In this document: positions 24,815 through 33,945 of the stretch, one piece after another
Position numbering within the stretch: the stretch's first letter is position 1
How the letters are laid out: each line of letters begins with the position of its first letter
NCBI RefSeq assembly: GCF_024171605.1
Contig: NZ_JALKAA010000001.1
Coordinates: 124,001-188,000 of the forward strand
Direction: 5' to 3'
Origin: Pontibacter sp. HSC-36F09
Lineage (GTDB): Bacteria > Bacteroidota > Bacteroidia > Cytophagales > Hymenobacteraceae
Length of the DNA: 64,000 nucleotides
Notes under the pieces: generated by a model
Told to the model about the DNA's origin: nothing
Database searches by the model: none
The model's input: only the letters and a program-made list of their open reading frames with translations
Program-made: the position numbers and the translations under genes

Positions 24815-26695
24815 CTATTTCAGCCTGCTCAGTTCCTCCCGAAATCCGCCACTCAGGATCGGATAACGTAACCAACTGCGTGGGTCCAGGTTGTAGTCGT
24901 CGAGGTGGAAGCCCGGGGCGTAACGCTCCCGTTTCCACTGGTTACGCGACCACAAGGTATAGAACTTGTGCACATAGCCCTTCAGTGATTCAATCGGCGC
25001 CACATTTTCCTTTTCCAGATGATCTATCACTTGTTGCGGCGACAGACGGTCGTACCAGGCCAGGCGCTCGATCATGTTCAGGATCTCATAGGGCATCAGG
25101 TCTTTCTCGTCTGTCTGGTCCTCAGAAGAAGGTCGCAGTTCGGCCGTTGGCTGCAGGTTATTCACATAGTCCAGCCCCAGGTAGCCCAGTTCCTCCTGCA
25201 TCCAGATCAAAAATTGTCGAATGAAGGATTTATCTATACCTGAGATGGGTGAAATACTACCGGCCGTATCGCCGTCCATGGTGGCATAACCAACCGCTGC
25301 CTCGCTTCGGTTGGAGGTCGCCAGCAGAAGGGCGTTTTTGATGTTGGCCAGCATCCAGATGGCAGGAGCACGCACGCGCGCCTGTATGTTCTGCAAGGCC
25401 AGGTCGTCGTGCTCCCATGTCAGTTCACGCTCCAGCGCGCCCTCTATTTTAGAGGTATAGCCTTTCACCTCTTCATCAATGGTCCAGTCGTGGAACACAG
25501 CTCCGATGGACTCGGCCAACTCTTTGGCGGAGGTATAGGTGGCATCAGATGAATTGACAGTGCCCTGATAGGCGCAGGTAAGGATACGCCCCACCAGTTG
25601 CCTGACCACCTGATCCTGCGGCAAAGCCTCGAAATACTCAGCATCCTTTAGCGAGAACATGCGGGCCTTGGTCACAAAACCAGTTACACCCAGGCTATCG
25701 ACGCCACGGCGCACCATTTCGGCCACGGCCACAGCACAACACGACGAGTCAGCGCCACCGCTCAGCGACAGCACAAAACCCCGGCTACGGCTCTTGCGCA
25801 TATAATCAAACAGGGCCAGGCTCAGGGCAGCAATTAATTCGGCATTCTCGTCGATAGGCGGCAGATACTCAATCGTTTCGGCTATTACCGGGTTGGCTCC
25901 GAAACTAACCTCCGCGCATTCCAGGTCCACGTCCTTGAAGCACAGCAGCTCATTGCGGCGGATCAATTTTCCGTTCTGGGCTATAAGTACTTCTCCGTCA
26001 AAGATCACACGGCCTGACTCATTGCCAAGCAAGTTAGCATACAGATAGGCGCATTGAAATTTCTGGGAGGCCTCAACTACGAGGCGATGGCGCAGGTCCG
26101 TCTTGCTCAGGGCAAAGTGGCTGGCACTTGGGTTCAGGATCAGTTGTACGCCCTTTTGCATGTGGCGCTCGGCAGGGCGGTTGGTTCGCCAAGCATCCTC
26201 GCATATTTCAAAGGCATATTTCACGCCCTTCTCTTCGTACACAAGATCGCCGATCGGATAGCGCTTCCCTTTCATTTCAAACTCCTCTACCACATTGGCT
26301 GGCCATGGCGTGAACCAACGCGGCTCGTAGTGGATGCCGTCGCGGGCGAGGAACTGCTTGGCCGTAAAGCCTACAATCTCTTTGTTCTTGATAACGCAGG
26401 CCGTATTGAATACATCTTTCCCGATGATCACATGCACGCCCAGGCACACCGTCATGTTATCGCACCACTCTTTTACCTGGAGTAGCTTTTCGAATGCCTC
26501 CTCGGCGAACCAGGGGTGCAGGAACATGTCCTCACAGCCATAGCCTGTGATACAAAGCTCGGGCAGCAACAGGATGTCCACATTGCGGGTGCTTGCCTCG
26601 ATGATAGCAGATCGGATATTCAGCAGATTGGCTTCCCAGTCGAGTGGGGTCTGATTCAGGGCAGCCCCGGCCAGTATCAGTCTAGTTTCTTCCAT
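24815..26695 (-). CDS. nadE: Glutamine-dependent NAD+ synthetase
   Basis: Last step of NAD synthesis: amidation of nicotinate adenine dinucleotide using glutamine. 626 aa two-domain form. N-terminal nitrilase-type amidase with Glu46 (LLLPELCITGYG), a Lys in the central helix and the nucleophile Cys in FEICEDAW (near 168); C-terminal ATP pyrophosphatase with SLSGGADSSC near 315 and the GTVNSSDATY/LATSNRSE motifs. I chose the ATG at 26695; the extra 35 residues in the open frame to 26800 are basic and non-conserved. Confidence 0.96.
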   Translation of the reverse strand: MEETRLILAGAALNQTPLDWEANLLNIRSAIIEASTRNVDILLLPELCITGYGCEDMFLHPWFAEEAFEKLLQVKEWCDNMTVCLGVHVIIGKDVFNTACVIKNKEIVGFTAKQFLARDGIHYEPRWFTPWPANVVEEFEMKGKRYPIGDLVYEEKGVKYAFEICEDAWRTNRPAERHMQKGVQLILNPSASHFALSKTDLRHRLVVEASQKFQCAYLYANLLGNESGRVIFDGEVLIAQNGKLIRRNELLCFKDVDLECAEVSFGANPVIAETIEYLPPIDENAELIAALSLALFDYMRKSRSRGFVLSLSGGADSSCCAVAVAEMVRRGVDSLGVTGFVTKARMFSLKDAEYFEALPQDQVVRQLVGRILTCAYQGTVNSSDATYTSAKELAESIGAVFHDWTIDEEVKGYTSKIEGALERELTWEHDDLALQNIQARVRAPAIWMLANIKNALLLATSNRSEAAVGYATMDGDTAGSISPISGIDKSFIRQFLIWMQEELGYLGLDYVNNLQPTAELRPSSEDQTDEKDLMPYEILNMIERLAWYDRLSPQQVIDHLEKENVAPIESLKGYVHKFYTLWSRNQWKRERYAPGFHLDDYNLDPRSWLRYPILSGGFREELSRLK

Positions 26696-26965
26696 AGTGT
26701 GTTCTCTAACGCAACAATACGGAAGCAAGTTAAGCTTTGGCAGCCAAATAAAGAACCGCCATACCCTGAACAGGTATAGCCTGAGGACTGTTGAGCCCAT
26801 TCAGGTATAGGCCGGGCGCAGTACCGAAGCAGAAATCAGAAACTAAGAATTGAAAGGGATGAGAAAATGAGTCGCTGCCGTTTGAATGACAGTGGCTTTT
26901 CTAAAATTGAGATTAGGAAGGTATGTGGGGCAATGTAAGCTAGCTCGCACTAGCAGAAGAGCGCC

Positions 26966-27709
26966 TTAGCTGATGTTGAGCACATCCAATGCCTTTTCAG
27001 CAGCAGCCTGGTCGGCTTTCTTTTTGGAGAGGCCCACGCCTACGGCTACCGGTTTGTCATCCAGGTAGATCTCACATGTAAATTCTGTTGTGTTGCCCTG
27101 GTTCTTGCGGTTCACAATCTCAAAGCGGATATCGGCATTCTGGCTTTGGGCCCACTCAATGAGCTTGCTCTTGAAGTTTGAGGTAGTGTTGACCAGTTTG
27201 TGCAGGTCTACGTGCGGCTTGATCAGCTTGCCAAGTATGAACTGACGCGTCGTTGTATACCCTTTATCCAGGTAGATGGCGCCTACCAGTGCTTCCAGGG
27301 CGTTGCCGTGCACCGATTTATGCCGGGCGCTCTGTCCGCCTGAAGTATCGACCTTGACCAGCAGGTTCAGGCCGATCTTAATGGCAATATGATTGAGTGA
27401 CTCCCGGTTTACGATCCGTGAGCGCATCTCTGTCATAAAACCCTCGTCTTCGTAGGGAAATTTCTTGAAAAGCAGTTCTGCCACCACCGTTCCGAGCACC
27501 GCATCACCCAGAAACTCCAGACGCTCATTGGTATCGTGCTTGCTGGCCAGGTTCTGCCGCGCAAAGGACGTGTGTGTGAGCGCCAGTTTGTACAGGCGTA
27601 TGTTATCAGGAGTAGTGCCAATAATACCGGAAATGGCGCGCACTATTTCTCTATCCTTGGTAAACAGGCTGTGATAGAAGCGCCGTACTGGTTTTATTGG
27701 ACCAAACAC
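26966..27709 (-). CDS. rnc: Ribonuclease III
   Basis: Double-strand-specific RNase that processes rRNA and mRNA. 247 aa. Catalytic domain with the signature NERLEFLGDAVLG (metal-binding Glu/Asp) and the second acidic pair near NALEALVGAIYLD; C-terminal double-stranded RNA-binding domain ending KKKADQAAAEKALDVL. It starts with GTG at 27709, directly abutting the fabF TAG stop, so it is translationally linked to fabF. Third gene of the acpP-fabF-rnc unit. Confidence 0.95.
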   Translation of the reverse strand: MFGPIKPVRRFYHSLFTKDREIVRAISGIIGTTPDNIRLYKLALTHTSFARQNLASKHDTNERLEFLGDAVLGTVVAELLFKKFPYEDEGFMTEMRSRIVNRESLNHIAIKIGLNLLVKVDTSGGQSARHKSVHGNALEALVGAIYLDKGYTTTRQFILGKLIKPHVDLHKLVNTTSNFKSKLIEWAQSQNADIRFEIVNRKNQGNTTEFTCEIYLDDKPVAVGVGLSKKKADQAAAEKALDVLNIS

Positions 27710-28963
27710 CTAGTCGATAAATTGACGGAATAAAACGGAAGTGTTGTGTCCACCAAAGCCAAACGTGTTGCTCAACGCTACTTTCACTTCGCGCTCCTGC
27801 GCTTTGTTAAAGGTAAAGTTAAGATCAGCGTCAAAACTTTCATCATCTGTGAAGTGATTGATCGTTGGCGGCACCACACTGTTCTTGATCGCCATAATGG
27901 CAGCAATGGCCTCTATCGCACCGGCCGCGCCCAACAGGTGACCCGTCATAGACTTGGTAGAACTGATGTTGAGCTTGTAGGCGTGGTCACCAAACACAGT
28001 CTGGATGGCTTTCACCTCGCTGATGTCTCCGAGTGGCGTGGATGTGCCGTGCACGTTGATGTAGTCTACTTCCTCGGGCTTGATGTTGGCATCGCGCAGT
28101 ACGTTCTTCATCACGTTGAGTGCGCCCAATCCTTCCGGATGCGGGGCTGTGATGTGGTACGCGTCTGCAGACATACCACCACCAATTACTTCGGCGTAGA
28201 TCTTAGCGCCACGGGCTTTGGCATGCTCATACTCCTCCAGAATAAGGGCACCTGCACCTTCACCCAACACAAAACCATCACGGTCTTTGTCGAATGGGCG
28301 GGAAGCCGTCTCCGGGGAATCATTGCGCTCTGAAAGGGCTTTCAGTGCATTGAAGCCTCCTATACCTGCTTCGGTCACCGCAGCCTCTGAACCACCGGTT
28401 ACCACCACATCGGCCATACCCAGGCGGATATAGTTAAAAGAGTCGATGATGGCGTTGGTAGCAGATGCACAGGCAGAAACCGTGACGAAGTTAGGTCCAC
28501 GGAAGCCGTATTTAATTGAAATGTGACCGGCACTGATGTCGGCGATCATCTTCGGAATGAAGAACGGGTTGAATCGCGGGGTACCGTCACCGTTGGCAAA
28601 GTTTACGCACTCCTCCTGAAAAGTGCGCAGACCGCCGATACCAGATCCCCAGATCACGCCTACGCGGTCCGGGTCAACATTACTGTCAATCAGTTTCGCG
28701 TCCTGAACCGCCTCTTCAGCCACCACCATGGCGAACTGAGAGAACAGGTCCATCTTACGCGCTTCCTTACGGTCGAAGTATTTTTCAGGATCGTATCCCT
28801 TTACTTCACAGGCAAACTGGGTCTTAAACTTACTCGCATCAAAGCGTGTAATAGGCGCAGCTCCACTCACACCATTGGCCAGCCCGTTCCAGTATTCTGC
28901 AACGTTGTTTCCAAGTGGGGTGAGTGCGCCAAGCCCTGTAACTACAACTCTCTTAAGCTCCAT
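27710..28963 (-). CDS. fabF: 3-Oxoacyl-[acyl-carrier-protein] synthase II
   Basis: Condensing enzyme of fatty acid elongation that uses the ACP encoded just upstream. 417 aa thiolase fold. Catalytic Cys in VSACASATNA (near 165), His in NVHGTSTPLGD (near 304) and His in GHLLGAAGAIE (near 341) give the Cys-His-His triad of KAS I/II. N-terminal VVVTGLGALTPLG is the family start. Located 62 bases after acpP, and its stop touches the rnc start. Confidence 0.97.
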   Translation of the reverse strand: MELKRVVVTGLGALTPLGNNVAEYWNGLANGVSGAAPITRFDASKFKTQFACEVKGYDPEKYFDRKEARKMDLFSQFAMVVAEEAVQDAKLIDSNVDPDRVGVIWGSGIGGLRTFQEECVNFANGDGTPRFNPFFIPKMIADISAGHISIKYGFRGPNFVTVSACASATNAIIDSFNYIRLGMADVVVTGGSEAAVTEAGIGGFNALKALSERNDSPETASRPFDKDRDGFVLGEGAGALILEEYEHAKARGAKIYAEVIGGGMSADAYHITAPHPEGLGALNVMKNVLRDANIKPEEVDYINVHGTSTPLGDISEVKAIQTVFGDHAYKLNISSTKSMTGHLLGAAGAIEAIAAIMAIKNSVVPPTINHFTDDESFDADLNFTFNKAQEREVKVALSNTFGFGGHNTSVLFRQFID

Positions 28964-29025
28964 AAGCTGCTAGTAGAGGATAGATAGGTAAAAATTACTT
29001 AATACAAAAAGGTAATGGGGTTATA

Positions 29026-29262
29026 TTACTTTGCGTGCTCTTCCAGGTAGCTGATCGCCTGACCTACAGTGGCAATGTTTTCAGCCTGGTCATCTGGAAT
29101 AGATACGTTGAATTCTTTTTCGAATTCCATGATAAGCTCTACTGTATCCAGTGAATCAGCGCCAAGGTCATTTGTGAAGCTAGCTTCTGGAGTAACTTCT
29201 GACTCTTCAACACCAAGCTTATCGATGATGATAGCCTTTACTTTTTCTGCGATTTCTGACAT
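29026..29262 (-). CDS. acpP: Acyl carrier protein
   Basis: Small acidic carrier of growing acyl chains. 78 aa. Ser37 in [10 protein letters not shown] is the phosphopantetheine attachment site. Helix 2 ([13 protein letters not shown]) and the acidic surface are typical. It heads the acpP-fabF-rnc operon on the minus strand, and its upstream region (29263-29421) is shared with the divergent IPExxxVDY-type gene. Confidence 0.97.
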   Translation of the reverse strand: MSEIAEKVKAIIIDKLGVEESEVTPEASFTNDLGADSLDTVELIMEFEKEFNVSIPDDQAENIATVGQAISYLEEHAK

Positions 29263-29391
29263 TTTTTCTTATAGTTTATTAAAACACTGTGCAAAGAAAT
29301 GTAATTAGGCAGACAATGTCAAAAAAAATTGCTGTATTCGCTAAGTGATAAAAGTTTTTGCCTTAAAGGTCGTTTTCCGTTGCCATGTTTA

Positions 29392-29399
29392 TAAATTTG
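29392..29399 (+). promoter_or_regulatory. Predicted -7 element upstream of the pyk unit
   Basis: TAAATTTG matches TAnnTTTG and lies 22 bases before the ATG at 29422. No clear TTTG sits at the -33 distance. Confidence 0.4.
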
Positions 29400-29421
29400 C
29401 AATTACGCCGTTTGGTAGCCC

Positions 29422-29853
29422 ATGAAAACACTGCACCTGGACATTGAGTATGATTTCAGCTTCGCCCTTTTTGGTGTGGTTGCCTCGTGCCGTGACTACA
29501 AAATGGCCTGGTCGCTTAACCGTCTTCTGGGGCTCAACCTCACCCGCCAGCGGGACCTGTGCTACGAGATGACAGACCGGCAGAAGATGTACATCTCTCA
29601 TTTTGAGCACCACGATGTGCACAGTACCGTGCGGCTGTTCCGAAACAAAGCGTTAGGGACCCTCACTGCTAAAATGCCTTTCTTGCTGCCCGATGTGAAA
29701 GAGTATGATTACATTCTGCAAATAACAGGGGCGCTGCAACAGTACCTTCATCCGCAGGAGTTGCTGAACAGACTCCAAAGTCTGCCCCTGATCCATTATA
29801 CGAAACAATTTGATCCACTTACCCTTAAGTACAAGGAACACTTACTATTCTGA
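29422..29853 (+). CDS. IPExxxVDY-family protein (variant motif)
   Basis: 143 aa cytoplasmic protein of unknown function, from a Bacteroidota-restricted family that is usually encoded next to pyruvate kinase. The namesake motif is present in diverged form as LPDVKEYDY near residues 90-98 (Ile to Leu, Glu to Asp, Val to Tyr). MKTLHLDIEYDFSFALFGV at the start is typical. It ends three bases before the pyk ATG, so the two are translated from one mRNA. The genetic link suggests a role tied to pyruvate kinase, but none is established. Confidence 0.8.
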   Translation: MKTLHLDIEYDFSFALFGVVASCRDYKMAWSLNRLLGLNLTRQRDLCYEMTDRQKMYISHFEHHDVHSTVRLFRNKALGTLTAKMPFLLPDVKEYDYILQITGALQQYLHPQELLNRLQSLPLIHYTKQFDPLTLKYKEHLLF

Positions 29854-29856
29854 ATT

Positions 29857-31284
29857 ATGAAGATAATCTTCAACAAGACCAAAGTACTGGCAACTGTTGG
29901 CCCTGCCAGCAATACCTTTGACCGCCTGCTGGCACTGATGCAGGAAGGCGTAGACGCTTTCCGCCTGAACTTTTCGCACGGAGAGCATGAAGAACATTTG
30001 CAGGTGATAGAGCATATCCGCGAATTGAACCGCCGCTTCAACACCAACGTCTGCATTGTGCAGGATTTGCAGGGTCCTAAGATCCGCATTGGCGAGGTTG
30101 AAAACGGTGGTGTAGAAATAAAAGAGGGCCAGCGCGTGATCATGCGCTGCGACGGCTCCGTGAGCAACCACGAGCACCTGGCCACCAACTATACCGAGCT
30201 TGCCAGAGACGTAAACCCAGGCGACACCATCCTGCTGGACGACGGCAAGCTGGAGCTCAAGGTAATTTCTACTGACAAAGACAAAGTGGTAGAAGCCGAA
30301 GTGAAATATGGTGGCGTAGTAAAACCCCGCAAGGGCATCAACCTGCCAGACTCCATCGTTTCGGCCCCATCCCTTACTGAAAAAGACCTGCGTGACCTGC
30401 ACTTCGGTCTGGACCACAACGTGGAATGGGTAGCCCTCTCGTTTGTGCGTCGCGTGGAGGACATTCTTGATATCAAGCGCATCATAAAAGAGCGCGGCAA
30501 GGACACCCGTGTGATCGCTAAGATCGAAAAGCCGGAGGCTATCCGCAACATCGATGCTATTATTGCAGAGTCTGACGCCCTGATGGTAGCGCGCGGTGAC
30601 CTGGGCGTGGAAACAGGTATGGAGCGTGTGCCGATGCTACAGAAAATGATTGTGGAGAAGTGCAACAAGGCCGCCAAACCGGTGATCATCGCTACTCAGA
30701 TGATGGAGAGCATGATCGTGAACCCGAAGCCGACCCGCGCCGAAACCAACGACGTAGCTAACGCTGTGATTGACGGTGCCGACACCCTGATGCTGAGTGC
30801 CGAGACAGCCGTGGGCGCCTATCCGGTTGAGACGATCCGTTCGATGAACTTAACCATCAGCGAGGTAGAGCGCCAGGCCGATATCTTCAACAAGACCTAC
30901 ATCCTGAATCCGCACTCTGGCACCTTCTACAACGACAGCCTGGTAGCCAACGCCTGCAACCTTGCCCGCGACACCAACGCCCGTGCTGTGATCGGCATGA
31001 CCAAGTCAGGGTATACGGCCTTCCAGCTGGCGAAATACCGTACCAAAGCTGACATTTTTATTTTCACAGAAAACGAGCGCCTGCTCACTACCCTGAACCT
31101 GGTATGGGGCATCCGCGGCTTCTACTACGACAAGTTCGAGTCAACTGACGCTACTATTGAAGACATCAAGCAGATGCTCCTCAAATCCGGTTACCTGAAC
31201 AAAGGCGATGTGTTCATCAACACAGCGAGTATGCCGATATACGAGCAGAAGCGTACTAATATGATCAAGCTGAGTATCGCTTAA
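29857..31284 (+). CDS. pyk: Pyruvate kinase
   Basis: Final ATP-generating step of glycolysis, phosphoenolpyruvate to pyruvate. 475 aa. N-terminal KTKVLATVGPASNT, FRLNFSHGEHEEH with the catalytic Arg/Asn/Ser contacts, and VMVARGDLGVE with active-site signature AKIEKPEAIRNID (K+/Mg2+ and transition-state Lys). The C-terminal domain is short and has no extra PEP-utiliser domain. Codon use is biased and the gene lacks the AGGTATAG motif, as expected for high expression. A terminator follows at 31313-31347. Confidence 0.97.
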   Translation: MKIIFNKTKVLATVGPASNTFDRLLALMQEGVDAFRLNFSHGEHEEHLQVIEHIRELNRRFNTNVCIVQDLQGPKIRIGEVENGGVEIKEGQRVIMRCDGSVSNHEHLATNYTELARDVNPGDTILLDDGKLELKVISTDKDKVVEAEVKYGGVVKPRKGINLPDSIVSAPSLTEKDLRDLHFGLDHNVEWVALSFVRRVEDILDIKRIIKERGKDTRVIAKIEKPEAIRNIDAIIAESDALMVARGDLGVETGMERVPMLQKMIVEKCNKAAKPVIIATQMMESMIVNPKPTRAETNDVANAVIDGADTLMLSAETAVGAYPVETIRSMNLTISEVERQADIFNKTYILNPHSGTFYNDSLVANACNLARDTNARAVIGMTKSGYTAFQLAKYRTKADIFIFTENERLLTTLNLVWGIRGFYYDKFESTDATIEDIKQMLLKSGYLNKGDVFINTASMPIYEQKRTNMIKLSIA

Positions 31285-31312
31285 AATAAGGAATACTCAA
31301 CTTGATTTTCAG

Positions 31313-31347
31313 AATCCTGGGGTTGTGTAACGGCCTCAGGATTTTTT
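31313..31347 (+). terminator. Terminator of pyk
   Basis: Ten-bp stem AATCCTGGGG (31313-31322) / CCTCAGGATT (31334-31343) with one G-T pair, then six T residues. Confidence 0.85.
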
Positions 31348-32142
31348 ATTTTAGGAGAGGGCTATACCTGAAGCCACTGGAGTGATTGTAGTTAAAGGGG
31401 GGCTTCGCCTAGTTGGAGTGTATAATGCACCATGGCGCGAGCGTCCACGCTCGTGTCTGGTATAGTGGGGCCTCTGGCCCAGGTATAGGTATAGGAATAG
31501 GTATAGCTTACTTTGCTTTGTAGCGGCGGCTTATAGGTATAGCTGGCTTTGTAGTAACTGCTGTTTCAGGTATAGCAAACAGTGTTGTTTTATAGCTTGC
31601 CTTGGCCGGACGGCCCTCACTTTTTTCCTTGATGAAAAAATCGAGGGCCCCTACCCCCACTCGCTGAACGCTCGAACAGTGGAGTGTCACTTAGCGCACC
31701 CGGCACCGCAGTTTGTTCCATTGCTAGCGTGTGAGTATGTCTTGCTATACCTGCCAGTGGTCTGTGGAGGCAACTACGAAGCTATACCTTTAAATTGGTA
31801 GCGGCCTAAAGCACCCCTCCTTGGACTACCGAGAACGCGAGTTCGAAGGTAGCGAGCGTAGCTCTGAGGGGCAGGGGTCGTTGGACCCGTTATTGGAAAG
31901 AAACTGCTATAACTACAAAGCTTATACTTTGAAAATCAACGGCCCGAATTCCCCTCTTGACAGGGGCAGGGGTGTGTTATGGCAACTGCCTAACTTACTT
32001 TTAACCATGATCCCTGCAGAATGACAAAAGCAAAAACTGAGAGTTCTCATACCTCACAGCGTGAATTCCACTAACTACGAAATAAGCTAACCAGCTACTC
32101 CTCCCCTATCAGCAAAACATCTGGAAAGGCTATCCACAAAAA
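31348..32142. other. Long intergenic region without genes, repeat-rich
   Basis: About 800 bases with no plausible gene. It has the densest run of AGGTATAG in the window (several copies at 31478-31570, some overlapping as GGTATAGGTATAG) and the inverted copy B of the composite repeat shared with 6.7-7.0 kb. Short ORFs here translate repeats and lack coding character. Confidence 0.65.
31500..32010 (-). repeat. Composite dispersed intergenic repeat, copy B (inverted relative to copy A)
   Basis: Read on the minus strand from about 32010 to 31500 it shows the same block order as copy A: GTTGCCATAA, ACCCCTGCCCCTGTCAAGAG, CCACTGGCAGGTATAGCAAG, ACACTCCACTGTTCGAGCG, a poly-T/poly-A hairpin and GGCCAAGGCA. 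It is longer than copy A because of extra sequence (around 31800-31900) between blocks. Confidence 0.7.
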
Positions 32143-32179
32143 AGCTGTTTGAAGGCAAATAAGACATCTTCAAACAGCT
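32143..32179 (-). terminator. Second (distal) terminator of rpsT
   Basis: Perfect 12-bp stem AGCTGTTTGAAG (32143-32154) / CTTCAAACAGCT (32168-32179) followed on the minus strand by a T-run (32143-32138). Tandem with the proximal hairpin. Confidence 0.7.
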
Positions 32180-32193
32180 CTAACAGAAAACAC

Positions 32194-32222
32194 AAAAAGC
32201 CTTACACTACTGTGTAAGGCTT
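32194..32222 (-). terminator. Proximal terminator of rpsT
   Basis: Perfect 11-bp stem AAGCCTTACAC (32197-32207) / GTGTAAGGCTT (32212-32222), 4-nt loop, then five T residues on the minus strand, 24 bases after the rpsT stop. Confidence 0.85.
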
Positions 32223-32245
32223 CGGAATGGTATTCCAGCAAAAAA

Positions 32246-32506
32246 CTAGGCTGCAGCCAGGCCGTTAACGAACTTAGCCAGTTTTGACTTGTTGTTAGCA
32301 GCTTTGTTTTTGTGGATGATGTTTTTCTTTGCCAGACGGTCAAGCATAGAAGAAACTGTCTTGTACAGTTCTTGCGCCTCAGTTTGGTCTGTAGTGCCTT
32401 TCAGCTTTTTGATGAAAGTACGAGTAGTTTTCGCCTGATATCTGTTACGAAGACGTTTCGCGTCGTTAGATCTGATTCTCTTTAATGCCGACTTGTGATT
32501 AGCCAT
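32246..32506 (-). CDS. rpsT: 30S ribosomal protein S20
   Basis: Primary 16S rRNA-binding protein of the small subunit. 86 aa, highly basic. MANHKSALKRIRSNDAKRLR at the N-terminus and NKAANNKSKLAKFVNGL at the C-terminus are S20 hallmarks, with a three-helix bundle predicted. Monocistronic, with its own consensus promoter and two tandem terminators, consistent with strong expression. Confidence 0.97.
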   Translation of the reverse strand: MANHKSALKRIRSNDAKRLRNRYQAKTTRTFIKKLKGTTDQTEAQELYKTVSSMLDRLAKKNIIHKNKAANNKSKLAKFVNGLAAA

Positions 32507-32554
32507 GTTATTTTATACTAATTAAAATTTCGTTGCGTATCCTAAATGAGTTTG

Positions 32555-32586
32555 CAAAGATATATTCTTTGAAATTAAATTCCAAA
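32555..32586 (-). promoter_or_regulatory. Predicted promoter of rpsT
   Basis: On the minus strand TTTG (32586-32583), 20 nt, then TATCTTTG (32562-32555): a near-ideal Bacteroidota promoter 49 bases upstream of the rpsT ATG. Confidence 0.65.
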
Positions 32587-32863
32587 ACCTCCCCGCTATA
32601 AAAAAGCCTGAACAGGGATTTATTGCCGTCCCGGGATTATTCCGCCGCAATACTTAACTTATGCTGGTTCAAAATTACACTTATTTAGCCTGAAAACCAT
32701 GGCTGCCCCGCGTTTCTTTCTGTAGCCTGCCTGTATACCTCTTCTTTTTAGCTGCGCCAGCGGCAAAGAGGAAGACCAGAACACGTTAGCGCCTGAAAAA
32801 CCCTAGACTAACGAACTGGCTATACCTGTCACCTTGCTTAGTACTTTATCATACCTTCCAATG
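32587..32863. other. Intergenic, nothing recognised
   Basis: With the promoter and terminator on either side this makes about 420 bases without a gene. I see no ORF, RNA or strong repeat beyond one CTATACCT octamer at 32820-32827. Confidence 0.5.
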
Positions 32864-32905
32864 AAAAAAGCCTGAGTCCACAGCGTCCGCCGCAGCCCCA
32901 GGCTT
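32864..32905 (-). terminator. Terminator after the lipoprotein gene pair
   Basis: AAGCCTG (32868-32874) pairs with CAGGCTT (32899-32905) around a 24-nt loop, and the minus strand continues into a T-run (32869-32864). Confidence 0.6.
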
Positions 32906-32926
32906 GATCTTCAACTAAAAACTAGG

Positions 32927-33337
32927 TTAGTTATTTTTTCGTTCTACGTCAACATCAACATCTACATCACCGATACGCTTCTGTACTTTGTCTTCGGTAC
33001 GTTTCCAGCTGTCTTTCACCTCCTGCCATTCACGCTTGCCTTCGTCGCCCCAGGTGTCGCTTTTGGCGTCAAGTTCAGCCTCGCGGCGGTTGTATTCTGC
33101 TTTCATTTCACGCCATTCTTCTTCAGTAGCTGTTTCAGCGCGAGATGACTGATCGTTCACCCATACTGAGAATTCATCATATTCACGCTCCGCTTCCACA
33201 CTCGTTTCGTTCGCTTCTACTTGTGCTTCATCAATCTCACTGTTCGTTTCAGTGCGAGTTTCAGAGTTACAGGCAAAGGTAAATGCACTAACTGTTAGCG
33301 CCATACCTAGCATTTTAAGATTTGATTTTATATTCAT
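32927..33337 (-). CDS. Small acidic lipoprotein, paralogue 1
   Basis: 136 aa. Signal peptide II ending in lipobox FACNSETR (Cys23). The mature part is highly charged and helical, with the conserved block WVNDQSSRAETATEEEW and EMKAEYNRREAE, a Trp-rich segment and a C-terminal DVDVDVDVE tail. The next gene upstream (33456-33824) shares the ACNSETR lipobox and the central block, so the two are tandem duplicates that diverged at their C-termini. No known family recognised; probably periplasm-facing helical proteins. Confidence 0.75.
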   Translation of the reverse strand: MNIKSNLKMLGMALTVSAFTFACNSETRTETNSEIDEAQVEANETSVEAEREYDEFSVWVNDQSSRAETATEEEWREMKAEYNRREAELDAKSDTWGDEGKREWQEVKDSWKRTEDKVQKRIGDVDVDVDVERKNN

Positions 33338-33455
33338 CTTGTAATTATCATTAGTTATACTGCCTTATACGTATTATTACATTCCTTAGAATAGTAATAT
33401 TCAAAGTAAAAAATATAAATGTATAGCATTATTCTATATAGTATTGCCCTTAAAC

Positions 33456-33824
33456 CTATTGTTCTCCAGTCTCCTGCACTGTGTCGAACTCCGGTTCTGC
33501 ATCAGTTACCCTAAACCGGGCTCCGGCTCGACCAATGGTCTCCTGCCACTGAGCCTGTGCTTTTTCCCACTCTGCTTTGGTCTGGTCGTCCCAGTCGGCG
33601 CTGCGCTTCTTTATTTCGGTGGTTTTGCGGTTGTACTCTGCCTCCATTTCATTCCATTCTTCTTCGGTGGCTGTTTCGGCGCGTCTGCTGTTCTCATCTA
33701 CCCAGGTCGAAAACTCCTCTACCTCACGATTGGCACTATGCCGTGTTTCGGAGTTACAGGCCGTAACAGAAACTAGCAGGAGGCAGCCTAGGATCCATGT
33801 TTTGATATGTTTAATAAACTTCAT
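33456..33824 (-). CDS. Small acidic lipoprotein, paralogue 2
   Basis: 122 aa. Signal peptide II with lipobox TACNSETR (Cys23), then EFSTWVDENSRRAETATEEE, EMEAEYNRKTTEIKKRSADW and WEKAQAQWQET, colinear with paralogue 1. The region carrying the DVDV tail in paralogue 1 is replaced by an unrelated tail (FRVTDAEPEFD). The 118 bases between the pair hold no terminator, so they may share a transcript. Function unknown. Confidence 0.75.
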   Translation of the reverse strand: MKFIKHIKTWILGCLLLVSVTACNSETRHSANREVEEFSTWVDENSRRAETATEEEWNEMEAEYNRKTTEIKKRSADWDDQTKAEWEKAQAQWQETIGRAGARFRVTDAEPEFDTVQETGEQ

Positions 33825-33945
33825 TGTCTTATGTTGTGTTGGTTATATAAGGAATACGTCAAAAGCAGCCCACTGATGTAGCGACAAATATAGAAAGGCC
33901 GTAATTTTGACTTTTTCGTATTCATTACAAAATACCTTATACCTG

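Noticed and set aside
31508-32024. Short ORFs of 60-67 codons on both strands
   Set aside because: They read through the inverted repeat copy B and the AGGTATAG-rich stretch; the corresponding frames are not kept in copy A.
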